NCBI RefSeq assembly: GCF_029867415.1
Contig: NW_026706240.1
Location: 1-64,000, forward strand
From: Vicia villosa
Lineage: Eukaryota; Streptophyta; Magnoliopsida; Fabales; Fabaceae
DNA: 64,000 nucleotides
Reading direction: 5' to 3'
Shown: positions 45,025-55,935 of the stretch, in pieces
How positions within the stretch are numbered: the stretch's first letter is position 1
Layout of the letters: every line of letters begins with the position of its first letter
Position numbers and translations under genes: made by a program
Notes under the pieces: generated by a model
Seen by the model: the letters and a program-made list of their open reading frames with translations, nothing else
Database searches by the model: none
What the model was told of the DNA's origin: nothing

Positions 45025-45125
45025 ATCGATTTCCAAGAAGTGGGAAATCGATTTCATGAAGCAAAAACTGAAAAAAATTAAGTTTTCTACACAGGGAAAT
45101 CAATTTCCCCATTTTGGAAAACGGG
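45025..45125. repeat. Palindromic-word module in family B LTR
   Basis: GGAAATCGATTTCC and variants (GGGAAATCGATTTCAT, GGGAAATCAATTTCCCC) repeated about 0.9 kb after the TATA box. In the other family B LTR this position holds the tRNA-like segment at 10840-10897. Confidence 0.65.
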
Positions 45126-46339
45126 TTTCCTGAAGCCAACTTTGAATAATATTAATTGTTTTTCCATCTTTTTTCCAAGTTGTTTCTATGAGAAAATTAA
45201 TTTCTTTTGAGTTAATTTTTTGCAAACTTCTTGTTTATGTGGTATATTTTGTGAATATATTTTAAAAAATCTAAAAATATTTATTATTTTATTATTTAAA
45301 AATTAAATCAAAATATAGGTTTTATATGCTAAAAATACAAAAAAAAAAAATCATTTTCCTTTTAATATTTTCTCTAAATAAATTGTTAATATTTTTTGGA
45401 GAATATTTCTAGGATTAGGTCAATGTCCCTTTGATTATATCATGAACCCTTACAACAATTCTCTTTTAGAATTTGGTATTTAATCAATAAAAAATCAATT
45501 AGGTTTAGATGTGATTTCAAAATCCTAATTTCAAACGCTAATTCAAAAACTTCTTGATCTTTGTTATCCATGTTAAATGTGACTTGTTTACCTTGATCAT
45601 TATCTTTTGTCCATGTACATATATTTGTTGAATGTTATCCTTGTATTTTTGTACTTGTTATCCATTGTAATATCATTGTATATATAATTTGTTTACTAAC
45701 CATATGCATGAGATATTTATCCATCCATCATCCATCATATTCATTCATACATGAAATGATCCAAAGGTATAAACATCTTTCATCCATTATCATTTGAGTT
45801 TACATTGATGTTTGTTATACTCACTTGTTTGTCTTTTGTGACACATGATATCACACACACACTTGAGGTATCCATGATTGATTGCTTAAGTTGTTGTTGA
45901 AAAATCCAAAAGAATGGGAATGGTATTGACTAAAATTGTCAAGGTACTCAAACTCTTTTCCAAATATCTTTTATTTTAGTGTTGAATATTGTTAAAGCTT
46001 TTCACTTGTTTTATGGTTTTGTATTGTTAAAGCTTAACCCTTTTAAACTTGTTAAGTATTTTAAAGCTTAACCCTCTTTTAAAAACTTGTGAGTATTTTA
46101 AAGCTTACACCCAAAACGATTTTGGCCACTTTGGCCCCCTTTTTATTTTCCTTTTTAAGAGGAACTACAGAACCTCTGACTTCCCTATTGTTAAAGGGGT
46201 ATGTAGGCCTAAGATGCAATGTCTTATCGAGATCACTTTCAAAAACTTATTTTCCCATCCCCATACTCTTTTTAACAAGTTCACATATGCTTTTTTCAAA
46301 TAAATGTACACAAAAACAATAACATTTTCAAAGAGGTTC

Positions 46340-46380
46340 CCATGGAGTACCATGGATATGAGGGGTGCTTAAAACCTTCC
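46340..46380 (+). other. Conserved LTR double hairpin, family B
   Basis: CCATGG-AGTA-CCATGG (46340-46355), then GAGGGG and CCCCTT as a shorter second stem around TGCTTAAAACCTT. The minus-oriented family member at 6145-6160 has CTATGG/CCATAG, a compensated change. Confidence 0.65.
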
Positions 46381-46575
46381 CCTTGTATAACAAACCCCCT
46401 TACCCAAATCTCTGATAAGTTTATTAGTTTTTATTTTAAAAACTTTTGTGGATTTTATTCGCTCTTTCTCCCATTCCTTTTGGAAACAATAAAGTGCGGT
46501 GGCGGCTCTGTTTGAAACAAATTAGCTAAGTCTTTCCCATGGCTTTAGTCTCACCAATTTCACCGCTACAGCGCC

Positions 46576-47370
46576 AATGCACAAGAAATATTTCTAGACG
46601 TGGTGAGATGCCCCTAAAGAATATTCAAGAAGTAGAAGTCTTTGATATTTGGGGAATCGACTTCATGTGTCCATTTACATCATCCATGAATCGAGGCTAT
46701 TGCCTCACCTACAAACAACGCACGAGTGGTTATTAAGATGTTTAAAAACTATGTATTCCCTAGGTTCTGAGTCTCTCGCCTCTTTGTAAGTGATGGCGGA
46801 TTCCATTTCATTTCAAGAATTTTCGAGAATATCTTAAACAAGTATGGTGTAAAACATAGGGTAATGACACCCTATCACCCACAAACCAATGGACGAGTAG
46901 AAGTGTCAAATAGAGAAATCAAACAGATTCTTGAGAAGATTATTCCAATCTATAGAAAAGATTGGTCCTCTAGACTACAATACGTGTTGTGGGCTTATAG
47001 GACCGCTTATAAGACCTCTATAGGGATGACCCCCTTTAACTTAGTCTACAGAAAATCTTGTTACCTACCTTTTAGATTATAATACAAAGCATATTGGGCT
47101 ATGAAGGCCATGAACATGGATTATATGTCAGCCGGTAACAAACGCATATTAGATATCAACGAACGGGATGAACTCTGACGTGATGCCTATGAAAAAGCTG
47201 TAATTTACAAGGAACGGACAATAAAATGGCATGATATGCGAATTGCGAGAAAATAATTCGGTATAGGCGACTTAGTACTTCTATTTAACTCTAGATTGCA
47301 CCTTTTTCCTTGTAAATTACGTTCCAGATGGTCTGGACCATTTAAGATCACAAAGATCATGCAATCCACT
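46576..47370 (+). pseudogene. Athila-type integrase, catalytic and C-terminal part
   Basis: Resumes with TRNISRRGEMPLKNIQEVEV, then FDIWGIDFMCPFTSSMNRG (first Asp). A short internal deletion follows near 46700, and the sequence continues IKMFKNYVFPRF, a stop, then LFVSDGGFHFISRIFENIL (second Asp), TPYHPQTNGRVEVSNREIKQ (Glu) and RKDWSSRLQYVLWAYRTAYK, then GMTPFNLVYRKSCYLPF. The tail includes YKERTIKWHDMRIAR and GDLVLLFNSRLHLFPCKLRS. Stops near 46771, 47080, 47176 and 47254. The HHCC half lies at 42449-42688. No other part of this Athila element is present. Confidence 0.88.
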
Positions 47371-47385
47371 GCTGTCGTTAGATTT

Positions 47386-48350
47386 TATAAATATCATTGT
47401 GTGCTTATTTGATACTCACATCACTTACCACCAATCTCTTCATCTCACTCTTAAATATGTCTTTAAGAATGCTTCCAATGTCTCTAAATCAAAATCAAAA
47501 TCAAAATGAATTGTTTAAGATTTTTTGTACACATATTATAGAATGCAATAATGTTATTATAAAATATTACATTTTTATTAAATTAGCATAAATATCGTTG
47601 TGTGCTCATTTGTTACTCATATCACTTATCACCTTCATATATAATTAATTATATTTTAATAAATAATAAATTTTAATCTTTAACATAATTACAATATTTC
47701 TCTAATTTTATTAAATTCACCTCTCATTTAAATATATACTGCAATAATCTGAACAGTAATATTGAAAGAAAACTTGAAAAATAATCTGAACAAATCAGAA
47801 GCATTTTTTTTAAAAGAAAATTCTGGAAAATAAAATTTTAATTTAAAATAGAGATAGTAGTATTTTTTATGACATATAAAATACAAACTAATAAACAAAA
47901 TCAAAGTATTGTTACCATCAAAGTGTTAAAACAAATATTATAAAATAAGCTTAAGTTTAAAATATGGACTAAAAAAATTAAGAGAAACACACATTTGAAA
48001 TAAACAAATAGTAATAAAATTTTAAAAATATTTTTTTTACATTTTTTACAACTTGACAACTCAAAAACATTAGAGGGTCATCCATAGAGTTTATAGTGGT
48101 CCCACCTTCCTAATCTGCTTTCAATTCAAAAATCACATAACAATACTGGCCGTATTAAAATGCCTCTCATTTTATTAAATAAAGTTTATTTCAAAATGAC
48201 TGTAATTTTAATAAAATTAGAGAAAAATCGTGATTGTGATAAAGATTCAAAATTTATTATTTATTTAAATATAAGTAATTAAATAAAGAATAGAGAGATG
48301 AGTGATAAGTGATGTGAGTATCAAATGAGCACACAATGCTATTTTATAAA
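47386..48350. mobile_element. TIR element (MITE-like), about 760-960 bp
   Basis: ATCGTTGTGTGCTCATTTG at 47592 is inverted as CAAATGAGCACACAATGC near 48325, and the inner about 150 bases of both arms (TTATCAC, AATAAATAATAAATTTT, TCTCTAATTTTATTAAA) also match in inverted order. A further copy of the terminal motif (ATCATTGTGTGCTTATTTG) starts near 47390, so either a second fragment or the true outer end lies there. No coding sequence inside. Confidence 0.65.
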
Positions 48351-48703
48351 AAAAACTAATAAAATCTATTAAACAAATAAGAAAAACAAAAAATTAAAAT
48401 ATTTACCTGCTCGTCCAATGGATGGACGAAAATCCAAAAAAAAAATAGTGTAGGTTCGGCCACTGAATGACCCAGTAAATTCATTAAGCGTGGTTTCCTG
48501 TAATTTTCTTTTATTGTGTCACATTCTAGTACTTTAATTTCAAATATGTGGCAAGTATGGAAAAAATTCATATATTATCACTAATAGCAGAAAGAGAGAG
48601 TCATAATAACAAAAAGATTTGTATGTGCCTAATGACATGATGGATTCCCATGACTGATAACGGCTAGTTTTGGTTACCGATCTTCTTTTTCCGTTCTTTT
48701 GTT
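48351..48703. other. Flank of LINE fragment
   Basis: Non-coding sequence between the TIR element and the LINE ORF1 start. Part of it may be LINE 5' untranslated region, but no diagnostic motif is present. Confidence 0.4.
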
Positions 48704-49240
48704 ATGGATTCCTCTCTTCTCTTCCCTGAAACAAATTTCCCCTTTCTTCCCAACCCTATTCCTGTTAAAACCCCTTATGCTCAACATGTAAAATCATTTG
48801 CATCGGCGCTATCAAGGAGTGTTTGTGACATTCCGCTAAGTCAACTTCCCATTCCTTTTCTAAAGGGGGATAGATTGGCAATTACCATTCCTGAAGATGA
48901 ATACAAGCTCGCAAGCATCACCTTCATGGTAGAGTTGTCTGGTCAAAAGGATCCACACCATTAATGGTTGTTAAGTTAAAGGAGAAACTGATGTTGTTAT
49001 GGCCTTTGATAGGGAAATGGGGAGTTACCTCATTGGGAAAAGGATTCTTCGAATTTGCATTTTCGTCTCTTGAAGATGTGTAGAGGGTCCTGTCCATGAA
49101 TGCTTGGCCGATCCCTTTAGGCGTGCTTAAGCTCTTTCCTTAGACCAAGGACTTTGTTCCTTCTACCCTCAAACAAACATCAGCACAAGTGTGGATTAGA
49201 ATTCATGGCCTCTCCTAAGAATACTAGAGACCTAGAATTC
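48704..49240 (+). pseudogene. LINE ORF1 fragment with DUF4283 domain
   Basis: Starts MDSSLLFPETNFPFLPNPIP; a frameshift follows near 48950. The second frame gives the conserved DUF4283 core: PLMVVKLKEKLMLLWPLIGK, WGVTSLGKGFFEFAFSSLED, stop, RVLSMNAWPIPLGVLKLFP, stop, TKDFVPSTLKQTSAQVWIRI and HGLS. This is the nucleic-acid-binding N-terminal domain of plant L1-type LINE ORF1. The zinc knuckle and ORF2 (endonuclease and RT) are absent, because a Tekay LTR interrupts at 49241. Confidence 0.85.
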
Positions 49241-50775
49241 TATAACACCCTTCTAAATACCCCGCAACAATTATTAAATAAATCAGAGTTACATGCACAA
49301 GGGTGTCACACTTCATAAATAAAACAAACATTTCAGTCATATGTCATGCATTCACTGAAGAACATTTTATCATAACTCATAAATCAGATATCTCATGTTT
49401 ACACAGCGGAATAACCAACAAACTAGCATCACATCTCCAATGCTTTAATCATCAAAATAAATTGAACAAAACAGAGTTAATGACATAAACTTAAAACAGC
49501 GTTCCCCCAGTGTTACATCTACCAGAGCATGACACCCGACACGACAACTAAACTGACTTATGAGCTAATCCTCACTAAGTCACGCCGCTATCCTCAATCT
49601 GAAAATGACAACAAGTAAGGGTGAGTCTCATCACAGTTAACCAATGTTATTGCATCATAAATAATAATATATCATAGTTATATCATTCACCCAATCGTTT
49701 CATATTCAGACACATCATCGATACACATCCACAAACATCACGCCATCACATAACATATATTAATCATGTTATAAAAGTCATGCATATGTATGAAACTGAC
49801 ACTATGCATGTGGTACCAACATCATCAATGGGAAAACCCACCGAACGATCTATCATCGTCCAGATACGGCCCTGCCAGCATAGATTCCACATAGTGGGAA
49901 CCTTGCCCTTCACTGGATCCTCTCATCATTAGGATTCAGCCCTCGTCAAATGACTATGAATGCATGCAAACATATATACAACATACTATCATCATCGTCA
50001 TCATACTATGAGTAGCATCATCTTATACTCATTCATCATCATCATTCATCATCGTCATCATTAATAAACAAGTATGTCCATATATACATTACATCATTCA
50101 ATAAGTCACATAATAATAATTCATACAGATTCATCAGTTCAAAAGTTATACGTCGTCAAAAATTCAAAATCACAAAACAGCAAAATCTGCAGTTCACGCT
50201 GGCCATACGCGTACCATACGCGTACCAACAGGGGCAAAAAATCCACACAACACACACACCATACGCGTATCATACGCGTATGGACAGAACCATATTTCCA
50301 CACAAAACATGCACATACGCGTACCAGCCAGGCATACACGTATCAACCAGGTACCATACGCGTACCATACGCGTATGAGCAGAAGGTGCAACCTGATGCA
50401 CACTTGGGGAGCGTATTATACGTGTATCACCCCCTCCATACGCGTACCATACGCGTATCATACGCAAATGGGCAGCAGTTTACCAAAACCTGCAACTTAC
50501 CCATTCGTCTTCCTCGCGAATTCATCTGCACAGCCTGCGATTTGGGTCTCAAAACCAGGAATTTCACATTCTAAATAGCATAGAATTCACCCAACATCAA
50601 TAGTATATGATTCTACAATCGATTTTACCCATCACAACCTAAATCTACTCAGTTATTAGGAATTTAACAATCATAATCTTCAATCCAATTAATGAACACA
50701 AAACGGTAAAATCAGAATAGGGAACCCATTGATCTAAATAATACTCCTAATCAACATCATCACCCATAATACGAT
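49241..50775 (-). mobile_element. Tekay LTR, minus strand, truncated by family D element
   Basis: Starts on the plus strand with TATAACACCC, the complement of the LTR end seen at 6111-6120, followed by the same CCCGCAACAATTA-type block. The LTR start (GGGTGTTACA on the plus strand) is not reached because the family D element begins at 50776. It holds the CATACGCGTATG module at 50203-50470. Frames such as 50074-50574 arise from that repeat and are not considered genes. Confidence 0.82.
50203..50470. repeat. CATACGCGTATG palindromic module
   Basis: About twelve occurrences of TACGCGTA or one-base variants, in groups of two or three (ATACGCGTACCATACGCGTA), separated by 20-45 bases of unrelated sequence. 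Locally very rich in CpG in otherwise AT-rich DNA. The same word appears once in the Tekay LTR at 59904-59916. Confidence 0.9.
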
Positions 50776-50888
50776 TGTAGCAACCTGCCCTAAAAATAAT
50801 TAAGACTTTTAGAGTCGCCACCTATTCTACCAGGGCGAATAGGAAACCCTACGCAGTTAAGAGATCGGGGTAAGATTATTATAATCAG

Positions 50889-50932
50889 GTCGAGGGAAGG
50901 TGTTAGGCACCCTCAACCCTTTCCTAAGGTTT
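50889..50932 (-). other. Conserved LTR double hairpin, family D
   Basis: GGTCGAGGG (50889-50897) pairs with CCCTCAACC (50910-50918) with one wobble, around the conserved AAGGTGTTAGGCA loop. The second small stem (AACCCTT, TCCT, AAGGTT) is imperfect here, with one bulged base. Confidence 0.6.
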
Positions 50933-52108
50933 TAAGTCTAAGGTACAGTTTTATGGCTAAATATTCAGGTTTAATAGCTAAGGAAATGAAAAGGGCGAAA
51001 AGTGAGATTTGAACTGAATGGAGGTTTTAGGGAAGGGGACTCGCCTTGTTACCAAGTGCCTACATATCTCCTTAGGGAGAATCAGAGTCAACGTAGTTCG
51101 GGCACAGGGTTGTACGCCTTTGAATTTGATATGATATGGTTTGAAATTGTTTTGAAGGCTTTTTGAATGGCCTACCGCAGTTTTGAATTTGTGATTTGAA
51201 GATGAAAGTGTTTTGAAGTTTGGCGTACAACCCTGATTTGATATGTTACCGTTAGGTGCGATGATCAATAGATTTGATCATTATAGTTAACAGATTAAGT
51301 AATGTATTGCTGGTTACTCTGACCGATATGTTCGATCGTCGCGAGCAGCAAATAAAATATATTTTAATCTTGAAAATTATGAGTTTTATCATTGCCTCTC
51401 ATAACCAATAGGTTTGGTTATTACATGACAACGAATTCCATCATTGATGTTTTATTATTTTATCTCTCGTCATTACGACTAATAGATTTAGTCGGGTCGA
51501 GGAGAGAATTAAACCAGAATTAGTTAAATTATTGATAAGTAAATTAATCCAATTAAAATTATTTCTCGTCAATGCGACTAATAGGTATAGTCGGATCGGG
51601 GAGAAAATTGATTGAGGATTAATGTTTTTGCCAAATGGGCAGTGGGATTGGGCAAACCCTAACACTATAATCTTTCTAGTGTTTTTTGTGATTTTTATAA
51701 CAATTAAAATTAATTAAATCAATTAAGTCGAATAATCGACATAATCGAATAGTCGGGATGATCCTAAATAATTCTAAACCCTAATCATTAACTTAACCCT
51801 TATTTTATCCTAATTTAAAAATTAAATTATATATATACATTAATATGTTAAGAGAATTAAAAAAAACTATATAAATAACATGTGAATAATATATATAAAA
51901 AAAATAAAAGAAACCTGGGGTGAGATCCTGTGTGGCAGCCTTTTGAGTTCCATGGTGCACCTCTAGCTTTTGTATGCGTTAGATCCAAGATATTGATGAT
52001 CCAGTGGCCAGATGATGAGGGTGCATGATGGGAGTGTGTGAAGGTGCGTGTACCGGATCTTGTGGAGAAACGTTTCAGAAAAATAAAATAATGGGTGACC
52101 ACCGCCAC

Positions 52109-52167
52109 AGATCGAACCCACGTTTTTCATGCATAACATCATACAAGCTCCCCTATCCACTAGGCCA
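52109..52167 (-). other. tRNA-like segment with A and B boxes, family D LTR
   Basis: Minus strand: TGGCCTAGTGG (52167-52157, A box) and GGTTCGATCT (52118-52109, B box with one change), about 0.69 kb after the TATA-like box. The position and orientation match family A. Confidence 0.55.
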
Positions 52168-53859
52168 GTTATTCTTTGTTTATAATTAATTTGGAGCGAA
52201 ACCTATATGACCAATTAAACGACGTAAGAAAAAATTTAAAAAGGACCAGCGCGCCCTTGTTCTTCTTCTTTGTGGAGTTTTTTCAGAAAACCCAGGACTT
52301 TAGGCCACAGTTTCTTCAGCGTCGCTATAGCATGGCCATGGTCCAAACTGCGAATTAGCATCGATAAATACACAAAAATAGCCCAGATCGATTATAGCGA
52401 ACCTCACGAACCTATTGGGCTCTTTTATTTGGCTTAATTTCTCCTTAAACTGAAAACCCCAATTCGAAGCTCCTAAACACTATCAATGGCGAAATACTAA
52501 AATTGCACCCAAACTCCAATTAAACTACACAGAGAGCTTAGAAACACTATAAATAACACGAATATGCATTCATATTACATTTATCATGCGTGAATTGACG
52601 AAATCAATCAAAACTTAAAAGTGCCAAACCATGAGTTATATGAACGTTCTTCAGCGTGTTTTAGTTGATGATGAGGATCGGTTTACATCCAGGAGGCCAC
52701 GAGGAGTCGATTGGAACCGTTTACTTGATCTGAAACAGGCTGCAACTTAATCCACCACTCCCTCTTGGTTCACGATTTTCTTACTCTTTGATTAAGGTTT
52801 TCGGTCCAAAAAAACTATCCCCTCAGCTTCTGATTCTCTCCAATATATATGTGGGAGGGTTTTAGGTCAACAAATTTGCATCAAATCCCATTAAATCTTC
52901 CCCTTTGATGATAGAAAATTTGCTAAAAATTAGTTATAAAATCTTTCCTCTCTAGTCTGATTTACATGGTATGTAAAATAATTTTGTGAACATTTGAAAC
53001 TTATATGATGGAGATGTGAAACCGTGGATGCCCCTTTTTTTTTAGTATTTTCTGATTGTTTCTTAATGGAGAATTAGTAATAAGAGTAATAGTACAATGA
53101 CAATAATATTCTATCTAATAAAATTAATAATAATGATATGATACAAAGACTAATCAATAATAAATTTACAAACTTATAGAAAATGTAATAATAACTAAAA
53201 GGTCAGTAATAATATTATATAATTCTATAAGTAAAAAGAATGGGAAATAAATAAAAACTAAGAAAAAATAATTTAAAAATGGAAATAAAGCTTGTAACAA
53301 GTAAAAGAAAAATTTAAAATGGAGCAGGTGAGATTCAAACCCATGCCAATTGTGCTACTCGATTCATTCGATTGCAACATATATAAAGGGCGGGCAAATT
53401 TGGGGTATGACAGTTGCCCCTGTTCAATCTTCTTAAACCTGAAGAGTCAGATAGGAACGTCTGCCTATCGTGATCTAAAGGTAGAAGATGATTGAACACT
53501 GAAATGCCCTGAAATTTGCATTTGTTGGGAAGAAATTCCGTGGGAGATGGGCTTAAAGATGCCATCCAAGGTAAATACCCCTCTTTAGAATGCGAAGCAG
53601 ATGCTTTTGAAAGGAACCAGGTGCTTTGATTGTAGCATGGCCTGAAAAGGCAACCTTATTTTTATGCAATGTTATGATGCATGTAATGTATGATGCAGTG
53701 AGCTTCTCAAAATAAATGAGAGCGATGTATGTATATGCATTATGTATGATTGAGGTATGTAATTGAATGATGCATGACTATTAGCTATGTTAGGTGAAGT
53801 ATAGTAACTTTGAAAAAGAAAAATAGAACCTTTGTGTGTTATTGATGATGTTTTGGAGA

Positions 53860-54140
53860 AGATCACTGCCGAGGGACTAACGTGATAAACCCCATTGAAG
53901 AACCCTTTGTAAAACCATGTTGTAAAACCCTTTGTGAACCCCTTTGTAGTCTTGAAGAATATCACTGCCGAGGGACTAACGTGATAAACACAATTGGAAA
54001 ACCATTTGTAAAACCATGTTATAAAACCCTTTGTGAACCCCTTTGTAGTCTTGAAGAATATCACTGCCAAGTGACTAACGTGATAAACCCCATTGAAGAA
54101 CCCTTCGTAAAACCCTTTGATCACTGACGAGGGACTAACG
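53860..54140. repeat. Family D array 1, about 97-bp unit
   Basis: Three to four copies beginning ATCACTGCCGAGGGACTAAC, GTGATAAACCCCATTGAAG and containing GTAAAACCCTTTGTGAACCC. The last copy is shortened. Confidence 0.9.
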
Positions 54141-54283
54141 TGATGGGTAAACGTAACTATCAATAGCGACGACTCGCAGTTTGTAGTGTAGAAGATAGCT
54201 AACTTGCTATAGCGCTAGCAAGCTTTCGTAGTTTGTGAACCCCAAAAGGATCACTTGCTATAGTTCTAGCAAGCTCACCCGCA

Positions 54284-54600
54284 CCATCTGGATCATTTGC
54301 CCTGATTCGGACAAATTTCACCTACACCATTAGGATCATTTGCCCTGGTTCGGACAGATTTCACCTGCACCATTAGGATCATTTGTCCTGGTTCGGACAG
54401 ATTTCACCTGCACCATTAGGATTATTTGCCCTGGTTCGGACAAATTTCACCTGCACCATTAGGATTATTTTCCCTAGTTTGGACAAATTTCACCTGCACC
54501 ATTAGGATCACTTGCCCTGGTTCGGACAAGTTTACCTGCATAATTTGGATCATTTGCCCTGATTCGGACAAATTTCACTTGCACCAATAGGAATTATTTG
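54284..54600. repeat. Family D array 2, about 44-bp unit
   Basis: Seven to eight copies of CACCATTAGGATCATTTGCC, CTGGTTCGGACAAATTTCAC. It is framed on both sides by CTTGCTATAGCGCTAGCAAG inverted words (54200, 54254, 54643). Confidence 0.92.
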
Positions 54601-54707
54601 CTAGTTCTAGCAAACTTACCTGTATGGAAAAGATTCACTTGCTATAGCGCTAGCAAGTTTATCCGTATAAAATCCCTGACGGTATCCTGTAGATGTACGA
54701 AGATGAT

Positions 54708-54968
54708 GCTCGCGAATCGAGGGTCAGAAAGAAAACAATATGTTTGGGAACTTGCGACTCGAGGGTTGGACACTCACGACTCGAGGGTCGGAAATCAAAC
54801 CAATCACAACACGAGGGTTGGAAACTCATGACACGAGGGTCGGAAACTCACGACACATGGGTCGGAAACTCACGACACGAGGGTCAGAAACTCACGACAC
54901 GTGGGTCGGAAACTAACGACACGTGGGTCGGAAAACAAATCACAACACGAGGGTTGGAAACTGGACTT
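54708..54968. repeat. Family D array 3, 22-bp unit
   Basis: About ten copies of ACACGAGGGTCGGAAACTC with ACACGTGGGTCGG variants and some longer spacers. Confidence 0.92.
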
Positions 54969-55037
54969 TTGTAGTATTTGAATGCACCAAATGATATGCA
55001 TATGCTAATGCGTATGTATAGTTTGTTTATGAGTGAA

Positions 55038-55345
55038 GTGAACAGCAAGGTTGCTATCATCGGTAAGGTTACCGGGATACATCAATCAGGTGATTGGGAT
55101 GAATATCTCCGTAAGGTTGCTAGTCCTCGGTAAGGTTACTGGGATACGTCATTCAGGTGATTGTAAATACACCAACAGTGAGGTTACTGTCATCGGTAAG
55201 GTTACCGGGATACGTCAATCAGGCGATTGGAAATACGCCAACAGTAAGGTTACTATCCTCGGTAAGGTTACCGGGATACGTCAATCAGGTGATTGGAAAT
55301 ACACCAACTATGAGGTTACTGTCATCGGTAAGGTTACCGGGAAGC
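55038..55345. repeat. Family D array 4, about 63-bp unit
   Basis: Four to five copies containing GGTAAGGTTACCGGGATACG, TCAATCAGGTGATTGGAAAT and ACACCAACAGTGAGGTTACT. The GGTAAGGTTACC core is itself nearly palindromic. Confidence 0.92.
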
Positions 55346-55435
55346 AGGTGGACAATGTGGTTTAGCACCAGAGTTTTGAATTGGATGTTTGATGTATGCT
55401 TATATTGATTGATGTGATGAGTGGAACGAAGTAAT

Positions 55436-55935
55436 GTCTTCTATAAGACTACCTGAAAAGGTTTCCGGAATGGATATGAACATTTGTCTTAAAGAAGACT
55501 ACCTGAAGAGGTTCTTAGCAAAGGATGAGGAATATCTTAAAGAAGACTACCTGGAAAGGCTGAAAAATGTCTTAAAAAGACTACCTGAAAAGGTTGAAAG
55601 ATGTCTAAAAAGACTACCTAAAAAGGCTCTTAGAAAAAGAATGTCTTAAAGAAGACTACCTGAAGAGGTTCCTGGAAAGGATGATGAATGTCTTAGAAAA
55701 GACTACCTAGAAAGGTTCTTAGAGAAAGAATGTCTTAAAGAAGACTACCTAAAAAGATCCTTGGAAATGACGGTGATTGTCTTAGAGAAGACTACCTAAA
55801 AAGGTTTTTAGCAAAGGATAAGGGATGTCTTAAAGAAGACTGCCTGGAAAGGCTGAAAGATGTCTAAAAAGCCAACCTAAAAGGGTTCTTGGAAAGGATC
55901 GTGAATGTCTTAGAAAAGACTACCTAAAAAAGGTA
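55436..55935. repeat. Family D array 5, about 40-65 bp unit
   Basis: About ten irregular copies of ATGTCTTAAAGAAGACTACC, TGAAAAGGTTCTTGGAAAGG. The unit contains the inverted pair GTCTT/AAGAC. Confidence 0.9.

Larger units (their letters stand above)
42689..46570 (+). mobile_element. Family B solo LTR in Athila integrase, TSD GTGCC/GCGCC
   Basis: Starts TGTTGTGCCCC and ends CCGCTACA. It is preceded by GTGCC (42684-42688) and followed by GCGCC (46571-46575), a target duplication with one later change. Removing it rejoins the integrase codons for CDWCQ. Landmarks: TATAAATAG at 44120-44128, a palindromic-word module at about 45025-45125, a CA tract near 45852, hairpin 46340-46355, PBS-like TGGCGGCTC at 46500-46508. 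The upstream half has repeated AGTTGAC/GTCAA words like the other LTRs. Single LTR plus TSD means the element was lost by LTR-LTR recombination. Frames inside it (e.g. 43482-43706, 46049-46303) are not genes. Confidence 0.92.
50776..53412 (-). mobile_element. Family D Ogre-type 3' LTR (2637 bp)
   Basis: The plus strand runs from TGTAGCAACC to GGGGTATGACA. Landmarks on the element strand: start at 53412, TATA-like ATATATAT near 52850-52843, tRNA-like segment 52167-52109, hairpins at 50932-50889, PBS-like TGGCGACTC at 50820-50812. The purine-rich tract of the internal region abuts its start at 53413, showing this is the 3' LTR. The 5' LTR is not in the window, so no TSD can be checked. Confidence 0.87.

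Noticed and set aside
50074..50574. 166-residue frame rich in Y, H, R and T with repeats
   Set aside because: It lies wholly in a Tekay LTR and is a translation of the CATACGCGTATG module; overlapping frames on both strands show the same repeat character and no domain.
54284..54968. CRISPR-like regular repeats
   Set aside because: Units are contiguous tandem copies without unique spacers, in a plant retrotransposon.
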